59,971 nt of DNA from Cytophagales bacterium (GCA_016124425.1 WGNT01000071.1:1-59971); one strand, 5' to 3'. Shown: positions 43,501 through 52,931, counted from the stretch's first letter. The notes: generated by a model not told the origin, from the sequence alone. Made by a program: numbers and translations.

Positions 43501-44034
43501 ATGTCAACGAAGCAAAAAAATAACCAGTCCGAGCAAATGAAGGACTCAAAATTTCGCGAATTGTTTCTTCATGAACTGAAGGATATATACTGGGCTGAGA
43601 AGCACCTGGTGAAGGCATTACCAAAGATGGCCAAAGGAGCCACATCGACCGAATTGGCGGATGCGCTCACAAATCACGTGGAAGAAACCGAAAACCAAGT
43701 GAGTAGATTGGAAGAGGTATTCGAAATGCTTGATGAAAAGGCGCAGGCAGTGAAATGTGACGCAATGGAGGGACTCCTTTCGGAGGCCAATGACATCCTG
43801 GATGATACCAAATCAGATACTATGGTAAGGGATGCCGGTATTATCATAGCGTGTCAAAAAGTGGAACATTACGAAATTGCTTCCTACGGTTCTCTTGTAG
43901 CCTTGGCAAAGAAAATGGGTCACAATGATGTAGCCCGGAAGCTCGAGGATACGCTCAAAGAAGAAAAGAACGCGGATAAGCTTCTGACCGAACTCGCGGA
44001 ATCAGAAGTTAACGATGATGCGGCTCAGGAGTAG
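43501..44034 (+). CDS. DUF892 (YciF-like) ferritin-fold protein
   Basis: 177 residues of the DUF892/YciE-YciF family, a four-helix ferritin-like protein with a possible di-iron site. Conserved parts include FLHELKDIYWAEKHLVKALP, LADALTNHVEETENQVSRLE, and IIACQKVEHYEIASYGSLVA, where the Glu and His residues form the metal site. Relatives are induced by general and osmotic stress. The Lys/Gln-rich start and acidic tail are typical. It is followed after 76 bases by the second small membrane protein gene. Confidence 0.9.
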   Translation: MSTKQKNNQSEQMKDSKFRELFLHELKDIYWAEKHLVKALPKMAKGATSTELADALTNHVEETENQVSRLEEVFEMLDEKAQAVKCDAMEGLLSEANDILDDTKSDTMVRDAGIIIACQKVEHYEIASYGSLVALAKKMGHNDVARKLEDTLKEEKNADKLLTELAESEVNDDAAQE

Positions 44035-44110
44035 CTAGTTGCTAATCATCAGCGAGGTGTTCTTGTACACCTCAAAAAACTAACAATCATTTACTATAAT
44101 CAAAAACAAT

Positions 44111-44350
44111 ATGGATACGGAAAAAAAAGAAGGTAAAGTTGCAAAAACAATTGAAGATCAGACTGCTAAGATCCCATCGGACGTGTTCCTCTGGTCTTCA
44201 TTGTCCGCGATGAGCGTATCGCTTATGTTAAAATTGGCCAGCAAAAACGATGCTGCGCTATTCGTCGGTCAATGGGCAGCACCATTCCTTCTCTTAGGTA
44301 TTTACAACAAAATTGTAAAAACGGAAGGATCTGACAAGTTCAGCAGCTGA
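44111..44350 (+). CDS. Small membrane-associated protein, copy 2
   Basis: 79 residues, paralogous to 35926-36156. It shares AKTIEDQTAKIPSDVFLWSS (here with small changes), ALFVGQWAAPFLLLGIYNK and IVKTEGSD, then adds KFSS. Two hydrophobic stretches suggest a membrane hairpin. It is immediately downstream of the DUF892 gene and before a strong terminator, so it is probably in its operon. The repeated pairing with stress-type genes suggests a shared role. Confidence 0.78.
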   Translation: MDTEKKEGKVAKTIEDQTAKIPSDVFLWSSLSAMSVSLMLKLASKNDAALFVGQWAAPFLLLGIYNKIVKTEGSDKFSS

Positions 44351-44365
44351 TAGGTCAGCAACCAC

Positions 44366-44397
44366 AAAAAAAGGAGAACTGATGTTCTCCTTTTTTT
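44366..44397 (+). terminator. Rho-independent terminator
   Basis: GGAGAAC (44373-44379) and GTTCTCC (44384-44390) enclose a four-base loop, with an A-run before and eight T after. It follows the second small membrane protein gene and should end the DUF892 operon. Confidence 0.9.
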
Positions 44398-44546
44398 TGC
44401 ATTATACATAAACTATTTATAGAAACGATTTCAACCTTAGAATTCTCATGGTATAAGCTAACCCCTTCTTGCTGCTGACCCGGCACACCTGTGGATTAGT
44501 GGAGGGACTTGCGAATGAAAAAAAGGAGTGTGTGTCCTTTATTGAC

Positions 44547-45950
44547 TCAATAAGGAATATTTAATCTTCGCAACTTTACGTACAAGGTTTTTCTATGGAT
44601 ATTCAATATCTCGGCTGCTTTTGTTTTGTTAAAGCGTACTTTTTCGAGCACTTCAATGATCCGCTGATATTCCGCTTTAAGCGCGGTGGATTTTAGATCG
44701 TAGGTTTGGGCCCCTGTTTCTGCCATTCCGTAACCAATGGACTTAGTTGCAAGATTTAATGTGTCCCCATAATTTTTTATCCGGGATGGCAAGGCATTTT
44801 TCCGAATGTTATTTTCGTTATCGGCAAAAAGAGATGCACGACGCACGACGTTTCTAAGCTCGCGTATATTTCCAGGCCAGTCGTATGCACGAAGGTAATC
44901 CATTACCTCATCAGTTATCTGAGGTATAGGCTTACCTAATTCTTGACAGGCTTGTTTCAAAAAGAAATCCACAAATATCGGGAGATCTTCCATTCGGTCC
45001 CGCAACGCGGGCACCTCCAGCGTATATTCGCAAAGCCTAAAATAAAGATCCTCCCGAAAGTTGGACGTTCCGGATTTGTCCAGTAAATTTTCATTAGTGG
45101 CAACGATTATTCGCACATCTACTGGAATTTCTTTGGATCCGCCGACGCGTCTCACTACCTTTTCTTGAAGAACCCGCAGTAGACCGATTTGGATTTCTAG
45201 GGGTAAGTTCGCGATTTCATCCAAAAAAAGCGTTCCTCCATGTGCCTGTTCAAAAAATCCCGATTTTTGGGAAACGGCACCAGTAAAGGATCCCTTTTCG
45301 TGTCCAAAAAGCTCGCTACCCGCGATTTCTTTAGAAAGGCAACCGCAATCCACGGCTACAAACGGCATACCTTTTCGTGGACTACATAGATGGATTTGCC
45401 GTGCAATCGATTCCTTTCCTGTTCCGGTTTCTCCTTGCAGGATCACCGAGAAATTAGTTGGCCCTACACGGAGGACTTGTTCTGTCATTGCGGTGGCCCG
45501 GGGACTTTGCCCGATAACTAAGTCTGTCTGCTCAGCTTGAAAAGGATGTGGCGTATTTGCTTCCCGGCCGTTGGTGCGTTCGGCCGTTTCGAAGGTTCTT
45601 TCTGCCTCCTTTAATACGTCCATTAGCTCATCCGGATTCAATGGTTTGGAGATAATGTTTGCAGCTCCCCGTCTTACCATTTCAACGGCATTTTTTAGAT
45701 TCACCTGCTTTCCCATTAGGATCATTCTAGTACTTGGATTCGCTTTCTTGATTTCGTCAAAAAAGTACATGCCGCACATGTCAGGCAGATGAAAGTCAGC
45801 TAAAATCAAATCATAATTTCTTTTTTTAAAAATTTCAAGGGCTGCTTGTCCTCTCGTGGAAGTCTCTACTTCGTAATTGTTTTTAACCAAAAATTTTGAC
45901 AATAAATTACAGGTTGCAATATGATTGTCGACGATTAGTATATTTTTCAT
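44547..45950 (-). CDS. Sigma-54-dependent response regulator (NtrC type)
   Basis: About 467 residues. The start at 45950 gives MKNILIVDNH, a proper receiver start; the frame extends 17 codons upstream. Receiver domain at 1-120 with Asp52 (LILADFHLPDMCG) and the Lys of IISKPL. AAA+ domain: GETGTGKE (173-180), GSFTGA (220-225; the sigma-54 contact loop is usually GAFTGA), LFLDEIANLP (241-250). The C-terminal Fis-type helix-turn-helix is KVRFNKTKAAEILNIHRKTL. It activates RNA polymerase carrying sigma-54. Its kinase is not in the window. Candidate targets are the two -24/-12-like sites. Confidence 0.92.
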   Translation of the reverse strand: MKNILIVDNHIATCNLLSKFLVKNNYEVETSTRGQAALEIFKKRNYDLILADFHLPDMCGMYFFDEIKKANPSTRMILMGKQVNLKNAVEMVRRGAANIISKPLNPDELMDVLKEAERTFETAERTNGREANTPHPFQAEQTDLVIGQSPRATAMTEQVLRVGPTNFSVILQGETGTGKESIARQIHLCSPRKGMPFVAVDCGCLSKEIAGSELFGHEKGSFTGAVSQKSGFFEQAHGGTLFLDEIANLPLEIQIGLLRVLQEKVVRRVGGSKEIPVDVRIIVATNENLLDKSGTSNFREDLYFRLCEYTLEVPALRDRMEDLPIFVDFFLKQACQELGKPIPQITDEVMDYLRAYDWPGNIRELRNVVRRASLFADNENNIRKNALPSRIKNYGDTLNLATKSIGYGMAETGAQTYDLKSTALKAEYQRIIEVLEKVRFNKTKAAEILNIHRKTLYVKLRRLNIPY

Positions 45951-46361
45951 AGCTGTCATAGTAAAAGAATTAAAATCAAAATCATCACTAAATTTAGCCA
46001 ATACCTATCCTGAACTGTTACATGAATTCAACAAAGCGTTACAAAATTTCAATAGAATGAAACAGAATGATTTATTAAGCAAAGGAAATAGATTTTGTTT
46101 TTCTGAGGTGGCTTATATAGAAGAATGAATCACATTTCATTGTAATAATTATAAATAACTGTCACGAATTTTGTAACCTAATCTTACAATTATGTAAATA
46201 CGTCCCAGAAGTAGAATGTAAATTTGCTATATCTTGGAATCTATAGAGGTATTTGGTGTATATGAATTGTATTAATCAAGAAGGCAATACAAAGGATGTG
46301 TTGCTTGGGGATTCTGGGCTAGTTCAGTAATCGAACTTATGGATTGAGCGTCAAAAGAGAT
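45951..46361. other. Divergent control region, no gene
   Basis: About 410 bases between the activator gene and the second SDR gene. AT-rich segments suggest promoters for both, but no motif stands out. I found no -24/-12 match here. Confidence 0.4.
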
Positions 46362-47219
46362 ATGTCGTATAACGAAGAAAATTCAAATCAGTATCAGTCC
46401 AGACAACCGGGAAGAGAATTCAAAATGGATCCGCCACCCGAATTCATTAAAAAAAACTACCAGGGAAATGGACTCTTGCTGGATAAAGTTGCTGTAATTA
46501 CAGGAGGAGACAGCGGAATAGGAAGAGCAGTGGCCATATTGTTTGCGGAAGAAGGAGCTGACTGCGTCATCGCATATCTAGGCGAAGACGAGGATGCTGA
46601 AACGACGAAGAAAGAAATTGAGTACAGGGGAAGACGTGCGATCCTGTTAAATGGGGATGTGTCGAACAGCGGCCACTGCAAGGAAATAATTGAAAGAACG
46701 ATTACGGAATTTGGACGTCTGGATATTTTGGTTAACAATGCGGCAGTTCAGTTTCCGCAGGATAGTTTGACAGAAATCTCTGACGAGCAACTTCATAAGA
46801 CATTTGAAACAAATATTTACCCCTATTTCTACCTAAGTAGAGAGGCTCTGCGGTATATGGAAAAGGGAGCTTGTATCATCAACACGTCCTCTGTAACTGC
46901 TTATCAGGGTAACGGAATGTTGATTGATTATTCAGCTACCAAAGGGGCAATTGTTAGTTTTACACGCTCCTTGTCGGCAAGCTTGATTCATAAAGGAATC
47001 AGAGTTAATGGTGTGGCACCAGGCCCTATCTGGACACCCTTAATTCCGTCGACCTTTGGTGAGGAAGACGTTGCCGGATTTGGTCAAAATGTTCCCATGA
47101 GTCGCGCTGGCGAGCCTTCAGAAGTAGCCCCCTGTTTTCTTTTTTTGGCCTCGGATTTGTCCAGTTATATGTCAGGACAATTTCTCCACCCTAATGGTGG
47201 AGATATCATCAATACCTAA
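46362..47219 (+). CDS. SDR-family oxidoreductase, second copy
   Basis: 285 residues from the ATG at 46362; the frame can start six codons upstream at a TTG. Same architecture as 34969-35868: a polar extension (about 45 residues, SNQYQSRQPGREFKMDPPPE), the TGGDSGIGRAVAILFAEEGA cofactor site, ILVNNAAVQ, IINTSSVTAYQ, YSATKGAI and GVAPGPIWTPLIPSTFGEED. Substrate unknown. It is next to a small charged protein gene and the CinA-like gene. Confidence 0.9.
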   Translation: MSYNEENSNQYQSRQPGREFKMDPPPEFIKKNYQGNGLLLDKVAVITGGDSGIGRAVAILFAEEGADCVIAYLGEDEDAETTKKEIEYRGRRAILLNGDVSNSGHCKEIIERTITEFGRLDILVNNAAVQFPQDSLTEISDEQLHKTFETNIYPYFYLSREALRYMEKGACIINTSSVTAYQGNGMLIDYSATKGAIVSFTRSLSASLIHKGIRVNGVAPGPIWTPLIPSTFGEEDVAGFGQNVPMSRAGEPSEVAPCFLFLASDLSSYMSGQFLHPNGGDIINT

Positions 47220-47230
47220 TCCAACCTACC

Positions 47231-47401
47231 ATGGCGAATTCCGAAAGTGACCGAAAAGATAAGGATAATAAAGAAAAACTCAGCGTGACTCCACTTGGAG
47301 AGGATAAGAAATCCGAGGACAAGACAGACGCTGAACCGCAGGAAGAATTTATTGACCCGAAGGCGAATGACTCGGAAAAAAAGCAAAAAAAGGATACCTA
47401 A
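47231..47401 (+). CDS. Small charged protein, 56 aa
   Basis: A 56-residue protein, Lys/Glu/Asp-rich with almost no hydrophobic residues (MANSESDRKDKDNKEKLSVT, then PKANDSEKKQKKDT). It starts 11 bases after the SDR stop and ends just before the CinA-like gene, so it sits inside a probable operon. It looks like a disordered hydrophilic protein of the sort found beside stress genes. Function unknown; the call rests on position and a clean frame. Confidence 0.5.
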   Translation: MANSESDRKDKDNKEKLSVTPLGEDKKSEDKTDAEPQEEFIDPKANDSEKKQKKDT

Positions 47402-47449
47402 TGTATTGCATTTTTATTGCCCTCCGCGTATTTCAATTTTTCCACTAAT

Positions 47450-47974
47450 ATGACTAACAATAGCTTGATTTTCGACGAAGGCGTTGAACAAAGCCTGGAA
47501 ACTATTCGACAGTATTGTCTGGCTTATGAACATCATATAGCTGTCGCTGAAAGTGTCACTTCCGGGGCGTTGCAGTTGCTGTTAAGTACTGCCGAAAATG
47601 CAGGAATGTTCTTCTCTGGAGGAATTACCATGTACAGTTGCGCTCAAAAAGCCAATCTGCTATCCATACCGACCGCGGACTGTGAAAAATGTAGCGGGGT
47701 TTCCATGGAAATCGCGGAAAAACTGGCGCTTCGTGTTTGTGAAAAATTTGAGAGCGAATTGGGACTAAGTGTAACTGGCTTTGCAAGCCCTATCCCTGAA
47801 AAGGGTGTCTTCGAGTTGTACGCCATTGCCTCATTTAGCATGAATGGACAAACTGTATTCACTGAGTTGTTAAAAGCCTCAAAAACCGAGCAGCTAGATG
47901 TACAGCTGGAGTATGCTGGCGCGTTGCTGGCACTGTGCCGCAAATATCTTGGTCCCCGTCTTCCAAAAAAATAA
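47450..47974 (+). CDS. CinA C-terminal-domain-like protein
   Basis: 174 residues of the CinA C-terminal family (nicotinamide mononucleotide deamidase fold). Characteristic are VAESVTSGALQLLLS near 32-46, with the catalytic Ser in place, FFSGGITMYSCAQKANLLSI, and LGLSVTGFASP. The N-terminal CinA molybdopterin-like domain is missing, as in stand-alone PncC proteins. The start at 47450 (MTNNSLIF) is chosen; the frame extends upstream from an alternative TTG. PncC recycles NMN to NaMN. Function in this cluster is not certain. Confidence 0.75.
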   Translation: MTNNSLIFDEGVEQSLETIRQYCLAYEHHIAVAESVTSGALQLLLSTAENAGMFFSGGITMYSCAQKANLLSIPTADCEKCSGVSMEIAEKLALRVCEKFESELGLSVTGFASPIPEKGVFELYAIASFSMNGQTVFTELLKASKTEQLDVQLEYAGALLALCRKYLGPRLPKK

Positions 47975-48052
47975 GCTTGACGAATGAATTGGGTAAAAGT
48001 AGTGCAACAAGTATTTCTTTAACTTTTCTCATCACTTACATTTACGAAAGCG

Positions 48053-48466
48053 TTATTTTCTGTTCCTCCTTGAGGATAATTTTTGAAATTCCCCCACAAT
48101 CCACCTCCAATAAAGCAGGTAGGTCCACACCAACGTAAAAAGCGTTTGGAGTAGCACATCAACCCAATGCAGCAATAAGGAGGTAGCTGGCGAGACTAGT
48201 TGACTAATCAGCAAGGTAGCAGAACTTATAAAACCCAAGTAGTAGATCGGTGCGGGCTGATCCCAGCGTCCTTTAGCAGTATAAAGTGTATATCCAATTC
48301 CGAGTAGTAATCCACCAACAATACCTACGCTATAATTTGGGGTGAATGGGGATAACCTACTTGGCTCTGTACATCGAAAGAACAGGATTATCATGCCACC
48401 AAAGAAATAGATGAGGCCTTGGCCGCGTGCTACATGAAAAAAAATGGTTTTATCTTTTGTATTCAT
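48053..48466 (-). CDS. Membrane protein, 137 aa
   Basis: Four hydrophobic segments (GLIYFFGGMIILFF, SVGIVGGLLLGIGYTLY, YYLGFISSATLLISQL, VDVLLQTLFTLVWTYLLYW) with a basic tail (SSRRNRK). No motif and no recognised family. It is convergent with the CinA-like gene, with about 80 bases between. A -24/-12-like site lies 34 bases upstream of its start. Confidence 0.65.
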   Translation of the reverse strand: MNTKDKTIFFHVARGQGLIYFFGGMIILFFRCTEPSRLSPFTPNYSVGIVGGLLLGIGYTLYTAKGRWDQPAPIYYLGFISSATLLISQLVSPATSLLLHWVDVLLQTLFTLVWTYLLYWRWIVGEFQKLSSRRNRK

Positions 48467-48499
48467 AGGTGAGGCATTTTTTCTGTTATTAAGATCAAA

Positions 48500-48515
48500 A
48501 GCCTAAATTGTGCCA
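48500..48515 (-). promoter_or_regulatory. Weak sigma-54-like site
   Basis: On the minus strand TGGCACAATTTAGGCT: a perfect TGGCAC and a GC at the right spacing, but AGGC in place of TTGC. It lies 34 bases upstream of the membrane protein gene at 48466. The match is partial. Confidence 0.25.
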
Positions 48516-48752
48516 GCTTGCGGAGCAAAGTTGTATGCTCGTAGGTGCCGTACTTTTGCTTGTTATCGGGTCCGGGGATTCCGATTAAAGCGCCCCTATC
48601 CGCTCATCAAAGAGTAACTTTTTGGACACATTTTGGGTAACCAATTTCCCTTAGTATCCCGTTTTCCTGCTTTGGTGCCCCAGAACTCATTTCGGGTGGC
48701 GTTTATTTTATGGAACGTGTCTTGTACTTCTACTTCCTAAATTTTTACAGGT

Positions 48753-49868
48753 ATGACTAATATTTTAATAACGGGTGGAGCCGGCTTCATTGGCTCCCAT
48801 CTCTGTGACGAACTAATAAAATACGGGTACAGGATTCGCGTTCTGGATAATTTGAGCAGACAAGTGCACGGTGAGGACGCAACACGTCCGGATTATCTGC
48901 CTTCGCAGGTCGATCTGATTAGAGGTGACATAAGGGACAAATTCCTAGTCGCGAAGCTAGTAAAAGAAGCGGATGCTGTTTTTCATTTTGCATCCCTGGT
49001 AGGGGTAGGACAATCCATGTATCAGCTGGAGGAGTATACAGACGTCAATGTACGTGGCACAGCGAATTTACTTGAGAGCATCATTCAGCATCCTGTGCGC
49101 AAATTGATCGTTGCTTCTAGTATGAGCATATACGGTGAAGGAATGTACCAAGATAGATCAGGCAACTTGGTACAAGGCAGTGAAAGGCCGATCGCTCAGC
49201 TGAAAATGAAAGACTGGGAATTGACCATGTCTGAAAGAGGAGTATTGACTCCCCTGCCGACTCCGGAGACTAAATCTCCCAGCCTTTCCTCCGTGTATGC
49301 TTTGACGAAATATGATCAAGAACGTCTATGCTTAATGATAGGCAATGCATACAACATTCCGACAGTTGGACTTCGGTTTTTTAACGTTTACGGAACGAGG
49401 CAAGCGCTGTCCAATCCTTATACAGGCGTTATGGCGATCTTTTCGTCTCGGCTTCTTAACGACCGGCCACCTAAAATATTCGAAGATGGGGAGCAACAAA
49501 GAGATTTTATTCATGTCTCTGACCTCACACGGGCATGTAGGCTCGCCTTGGAGAGCAAATCATCTTCCGGGGAGGTGTTTAATATAGGAAGTGGTAAAGC
49601 ATATACTGTTCGCTCGCTTGCCCGGCTACTCGCGGAGACAATGGGCAAAAGCCAAATCCTTCCGGAAATTACAGGTGAATACAGGGTGGGGGATATTCGG
49701 CACTGTTTTGCTGATATCACAAAGGCGAAAACGCTGCTGGGATTCCAGCCGGCCGTATCCATTGAAAATGGTATGCGGGAACTGGTCGATTGGTTGGAAA
49801 ATCAGCTCGCCGTTGATCTTGTGGATCAGGCAGCCGAAGAGTTAAAGACCAGAGGACTCACCGTCTAA
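48753..49868 (+). CDS. NAD-dependent epimerase/dehydratase (extended SDR)
   Basis: 371 residues of the extended SDR family that act on nucleotide sugars. NILITGGAGFIGSHLCDEL (cofactor site 8-14), FHFASLVGVGQSMYQ, the catalytic Ser in IVASSMSIYGEG (near 122-124), and VYALTKYDQE (Tyr182, Lys186) follow the family order. The C-terminal part is GLRFFNVYGTRQALSNPYTG and RDFIHVSDLTRAC. Substrate is probably a UDP- or CDP-linked sugar. First gene of the glycan cluster, 17 bases before the fused hydrolase-epimerase gene. Confidence 0.9.
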   Translation: MTNILITGGAGFIGSHLCDELIKYGYRIRVLDNLSRQVHGEDATRPDYLPSQVDLIRGDIRDKFLVAKLVKEADAVFHFASLVGVGQSMYQLEEYTDVNVRGTANLLESIIQHPVRKLIVASSMSIYGEGMYQDRSGNLVQGSERPIAQLKMKDWELTMSERGVLTPLPTPETKSPSLSSVYALTKYDQERLCLMIGNAYNIPTVGLRFFNVYGTRQALSNPYTGVMAIFSSRLLNDRPPKIFEDGEQQRDFIHVSDLTRACRLALESKSSSGEVFNIGSGKAYTVRSLARLLAETMGKSQILPEITGEYRVGDIRHCFADITKAKTLLGFQPAVSIENGMRELVDWLENQLAVDLVDQAAEELKTRGLTV

Positions 49869-49885
49869 CTACTAACTGAGCATTT

Positions 49886-51949
49886 ATGATAAACTCTCAT
49901 GGAAAATTTGGGCAAGGTGATTCCATGCCTACATTGGGAATATTACAGTGGTTCCATATTGGTGATTACAACAAAGTGGAGACCACTATGCAAAGACTAA
50001 ACGAATTGGGAATAAGCCATCTTAGAACAGGTATTTCCTGGGCTGACTATCATACCCCGGCTGGGGAAAGATGGTACGATTGGTTAATGCCGAAGTTGGC
50101 AGCTCAATTTGACGTTCTTCCCTGCTTTTTGTATACGCCTCCTTCGATAGGAATTCAGCACAAAACATCTTCTCCCCCGAAAGGACCTAAACTCTATGCG
50201 GATTTTTTGGATCATTTTATTGGGAGGTATGGGCAGTTTTTTGATTGGGTAGAATTATGGAATGAGCCCAACAACCTGAGCGAATATGACTATACGCTCG
50301 ACGCTGATTGGAGTATTTTTTCTGAAATGATCATATTGTCCTCGCACTGGGCAAAGCACCTGGGGAAGAAAGTTGCCTTAGGCGGGATGAGCCCTATTGA
50401 CTGCAATTGGCTCCAGGCAATGGCCAAGCGATCAGTACTCGATAACGTGGACGCCATAGGTATACACGGGTTCCCGGGTAGTTTTGATTCAAATTTCGAC
50501 GGCTGGGACAATTACATTAACCGCATACAGGCGGTCTTGGATGATAACGGGATTTCCGCAGAGATTTGGATTAGCGAAGTGGGATACTCCACATGGCAGC
50601 ATGACGAAAAACAGCAAACATTGGAGTTTTTGAAGGTTATTGCATCCAAGGCGGATAGGGTGTATTGGTATTCCCTTTTTGATCTGGACCCCTCTCTTCC
50701 CACGGTAGATGGCTTTCACCTTGATGAGCGGGAGTATTATTTTGGTTTGTTGACAGCGAGCGGCAGATCTAAACTCCTCTACAGACTGCTATGCAACGTT
50801 GGATTGGAAAATATGGCCAATCTTCCCTGGCTGAAATCGGCTGACAAAAAGAAGGCGGCCCAAAACGACAGGGAGAAAACCGTCCTTATTACTGGAGGAG
50901 CGGGATTTGTAGGGATAAATCTGGCCGATTACTTTCTAAATAAAGGATTTGCAGTTATTATATATGACAACTTATCGAGAAACGGGGTCGAAAAAAACCT
51001 GCAATGGCTGCTTTCGGCACACGGTGGAGGTAACCTCAGCGTGGAAATCGCCGACGTAAGAAATTATTTCAAATTAAAATCAGCAGTAGACAGGGTAAGT
51101 TCAGTCTTCCATTTGGCGGCTCAAGTCGCCGTCACAACCAGTCTTGAAGAGCCTGTTGAAGACCTTGAAATCAATGTGAAAGGAACCTTCAATGTACTGG
51201 AAGCAATCCGAAGCTCTACCCACCGTCCGTCTCTGTTCTTCACATCCACAAATAAGGTTTATGGGGATTTGGCTGAACTTGAGTTTGATCCGCTCGGTTT
51301 TCGATACGTTTCCAATACTAGGCAGGGAGAAGACTTGGTAATCTCCGAGAGCCAGCCATTGAGTTTCCATAGCCCTTACGGAAATAGCAAAGGTGCAGCC
51401 GAGCAATATGTATTGGACTATTCACGCTCCTTTGGCATCAAAGCAGTCGTCTTCCGGATGAGTTGTATCTATGGTCCCCATCAATTTGGTACCGAAGACC
51501 AAGGATGGGTCGCTCATTTCCTTATCCAGGCCATGAGAAGTGACTTGATCAAAATTTATGGTGATGGACGTCAAGTTAGGGATATCCTGTACGTCGCGGA
51601 CTTGGTAGATGCATTCTATTTGGCCTGGCAGCATATTGATAGCGTCAACGGACAGGCCTTCAATATAGGGGGCGGGCTGGAAAACAGTATTAGCCTGTTA
51701 GAGCTGCTACATTGGATAGAAAAGAAAACCACCAAGGAAGTCGACGTAGCGTTTGGGCCTGCCCGTACAGGTGATCAACTCTACTATGTATCCGACACCC
51801 GCAAGGCGTGGGAAATGTTGGGCTGGTCGCCTAAAGTACCCAAAGAGCAAGGATTGGGAAAGCTTTATTCTTGGCTGGAAAAAAATGCATCTAAATCATC
51901 AACATCTTCACAATATAATAATGGAATTCCAATCAAAAACCCGGCATGA
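49886..51949 (+). CDS. Glycoside hydrolase-like domain fused to nucleotide-sugar epimerase
   Basis: 687-residue two-domain protein. Residues 1-310 form a clan GH-A-like TIM barrel: WVELWNEPNN (acid/base Glu127 in NEP) and EIWISEVGYST (nucleophile Glu231) are placed as in GH39/GH5 enzymes. After a short linker, residues 330-687 are an extended SDR: VLITGGAGFVGINLADYF (GGAGFVG at 337-343), SLFFTSTNKVYGD and YGNSK (Tyr498, Lys502). The NKVYGD segment is typical of CDP-paratose 2-epimerase. The fusion is unusual. No signal peptide, so both activities act in the cytoplasm. An in-frame ATG at 49925 (MPTLGILQWF) has a better upstream AAGGTGA and is a possible true start. Confidence 0.85.
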   Translation: MINSHGKFGQGDSMPTLGILQWFHIGDYNKVETTMQRLNELGISHLRTGISWADYHTPAGERWYDWLMPKLAAQFDVLPCFLYTPPSIGIQHKTSSPPKGPKLYADFLDHFIGRYGQFFDWVELWNEPNNLSEYDYTLDADWSIFSEMIILSSHWAKHLGKKVALGGMSPIDCNWLQAMAKRSVLDNVDAIGIHGFPGSFDSNFDGWDNYINRIQAVLDDNGISAEIWISEVGYSTWQHDEKQQTLEFLKVIASKADRVYWYSLFDLDPSLPTVDGFHLDEREYYFGLLTASGRSKLLYRLLCNVGLENMANLPWLKSADKKKAAQNDREKTVLITGGAGFVGINLADYFLNKGFAVIIYDNLSRNGVEKNLQWLLSAHGGGNLSVEIADVRNYFKLKSAVDRVSSVFHLAAQVAVTTSLEEPVEDLEINVKGTFNVLEAIRSSTHRPSLFFTSTNKVYGDLAELEFDPLGFRYVSNTRQGEDLVISESQPLSFHSPYGNSKGAAEQYVLDYSRSFGIKAVVFRMSCIYGPHQFGTEDQGWVAHFLIQAMRSDLIKIYGDGRQVRDILYVADLVDAFYLAWQHIDSVNGQAFNIGGGLENSISLLELLHWIEKKTTKEVDVAFGPARTGDQLYYVSDTRKAWEMLGWSPKVPKEQGLGKLYSWLEKNASKSSTSSQYNNGIPIKNPA

Positions 51950-52931
51950 GCACGAAGCCACCACGCTCAGCGGAAATTATAAAGCCGCCTTACTCCGTAG
52001 TCCACAAGAGATCTCGTATCTACTGGAAACGGTAGCCCCGCTTTCTCCCGATCAGCTCCTAGTTAGGATGCAAGGATGCGGTCTTTGTGCATCTAACATA
52101 CCAGTATGGGAAGGTAGGGAGTGGTTTGATTATCCACTTCCTGCCGGTCAACCAGGGCATGAAGGATGGGGAGTAGTGGAACATAAGGGAAGCAACGTTT
52201 CCGATTTTAACATAGGAGATCGGGTGGCACTACTCTCCGGAAATGCGTTTGCTGAATACGTATCAGTAGCGAAGGACGCTGCTGTCCGGCTTCCCAAGGA
52301 ACTTAAAGATATTCCTTTTCCGGGAGAGGCATTAGGCTGTCTTATGACAATTATGGACAGGGCGAAAATTCATCCGGGTCAGACGGTAGCTGTTCTTGGA
52401 CTTGGTTTTATTGGACTTGGTCTACTTCAGCTGTTGGCGTCAATGGATGTCACTGTAGTAGCGTTATCGAGAAGGGAAATGCCCTTGAAGTTTGCCGAAA
52501 AATTTACCCGGCACAGCGTAAAGGCGGGGGAGAGGCATGAAACTGTACAGCGCATACTAGAGGCGACGTCTGGGAATCATTGTGATGTGGTCATAGAGTG
52601 TACCGGGCATCAGCAACCGCTAGATGTGGCAACCGATATACTAGCTACTTATGGAAAACTAGTGATAGCAGGATATCATCAAGACGGATTGAGGCATGTG
52701 GATCTCCAAAAGTGGAACTGGAAAGCAATCGATGTAGTCAATGCGCACGAAAGGGATGTCTATCGGTACAGATGGGGTGTCGAAGCTGCTGTTGAAGCAA
52801 CTCTCACCGGAAGGCTTCAGCCAAAAGAACTCATGAGCCACGCTTATCCTTTCAGCGATTTGGGCGAGGGTCTAAGACATCTGGCCGAAGGAGGGGAAGA
52901 TTTGATCAAATCCTATGTATTCTTTTCCTAA
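51921..52931 (+). CDS. Zinc-type alcohol dehydrogenase-like (MDR) protein
   Basis: 336 residues of the medium-chain dehydrogenase superfamily. CGLCASN (Cys56) and GQPGHEGWG (His80, Glu81) mark the catalytic zinc site; the four-Cys structural zinc site is absent. The nucleotide-binding part has VAVLGLGFIGLGLLQLLAS near 157-175. The start at 51921 overlaps the previous gene by 29 bases; an ATG at 51885 is also possible. It probably oxidises or reduces a sugar or sugar nucleotide. Substrate unknown. Confidence 0.85.
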   Translation: MEFQSKTRHEHEATTLSGNYKAALLRSPQEISYLLETVAPLSPDQLLVRMQGCGLCASNIPVWEGREWFDYPLPAGQPGHEGWGVVEHKGSNVSDFNIGDRVALLSGNAFAEYVSVAKDAAVRLPKELKDIPFPGEALGCLMTIMDRAKIHPGQTVAVLGLGFIGLGLLQLLASMDVTVVALSRREMPLKFAEKFTRHSVKAGERHETVQRILEATSGNHCDVVIECTGHQQPLDVATDILATYGKLVIAGYHQDGLRHVDLQKWNWKAIDVVNAHERDVYRYRWGVEAAVEATLTGRLQPKELMSHAYPFSDLGEGLRHLAEGGEDLIKSYVFFS

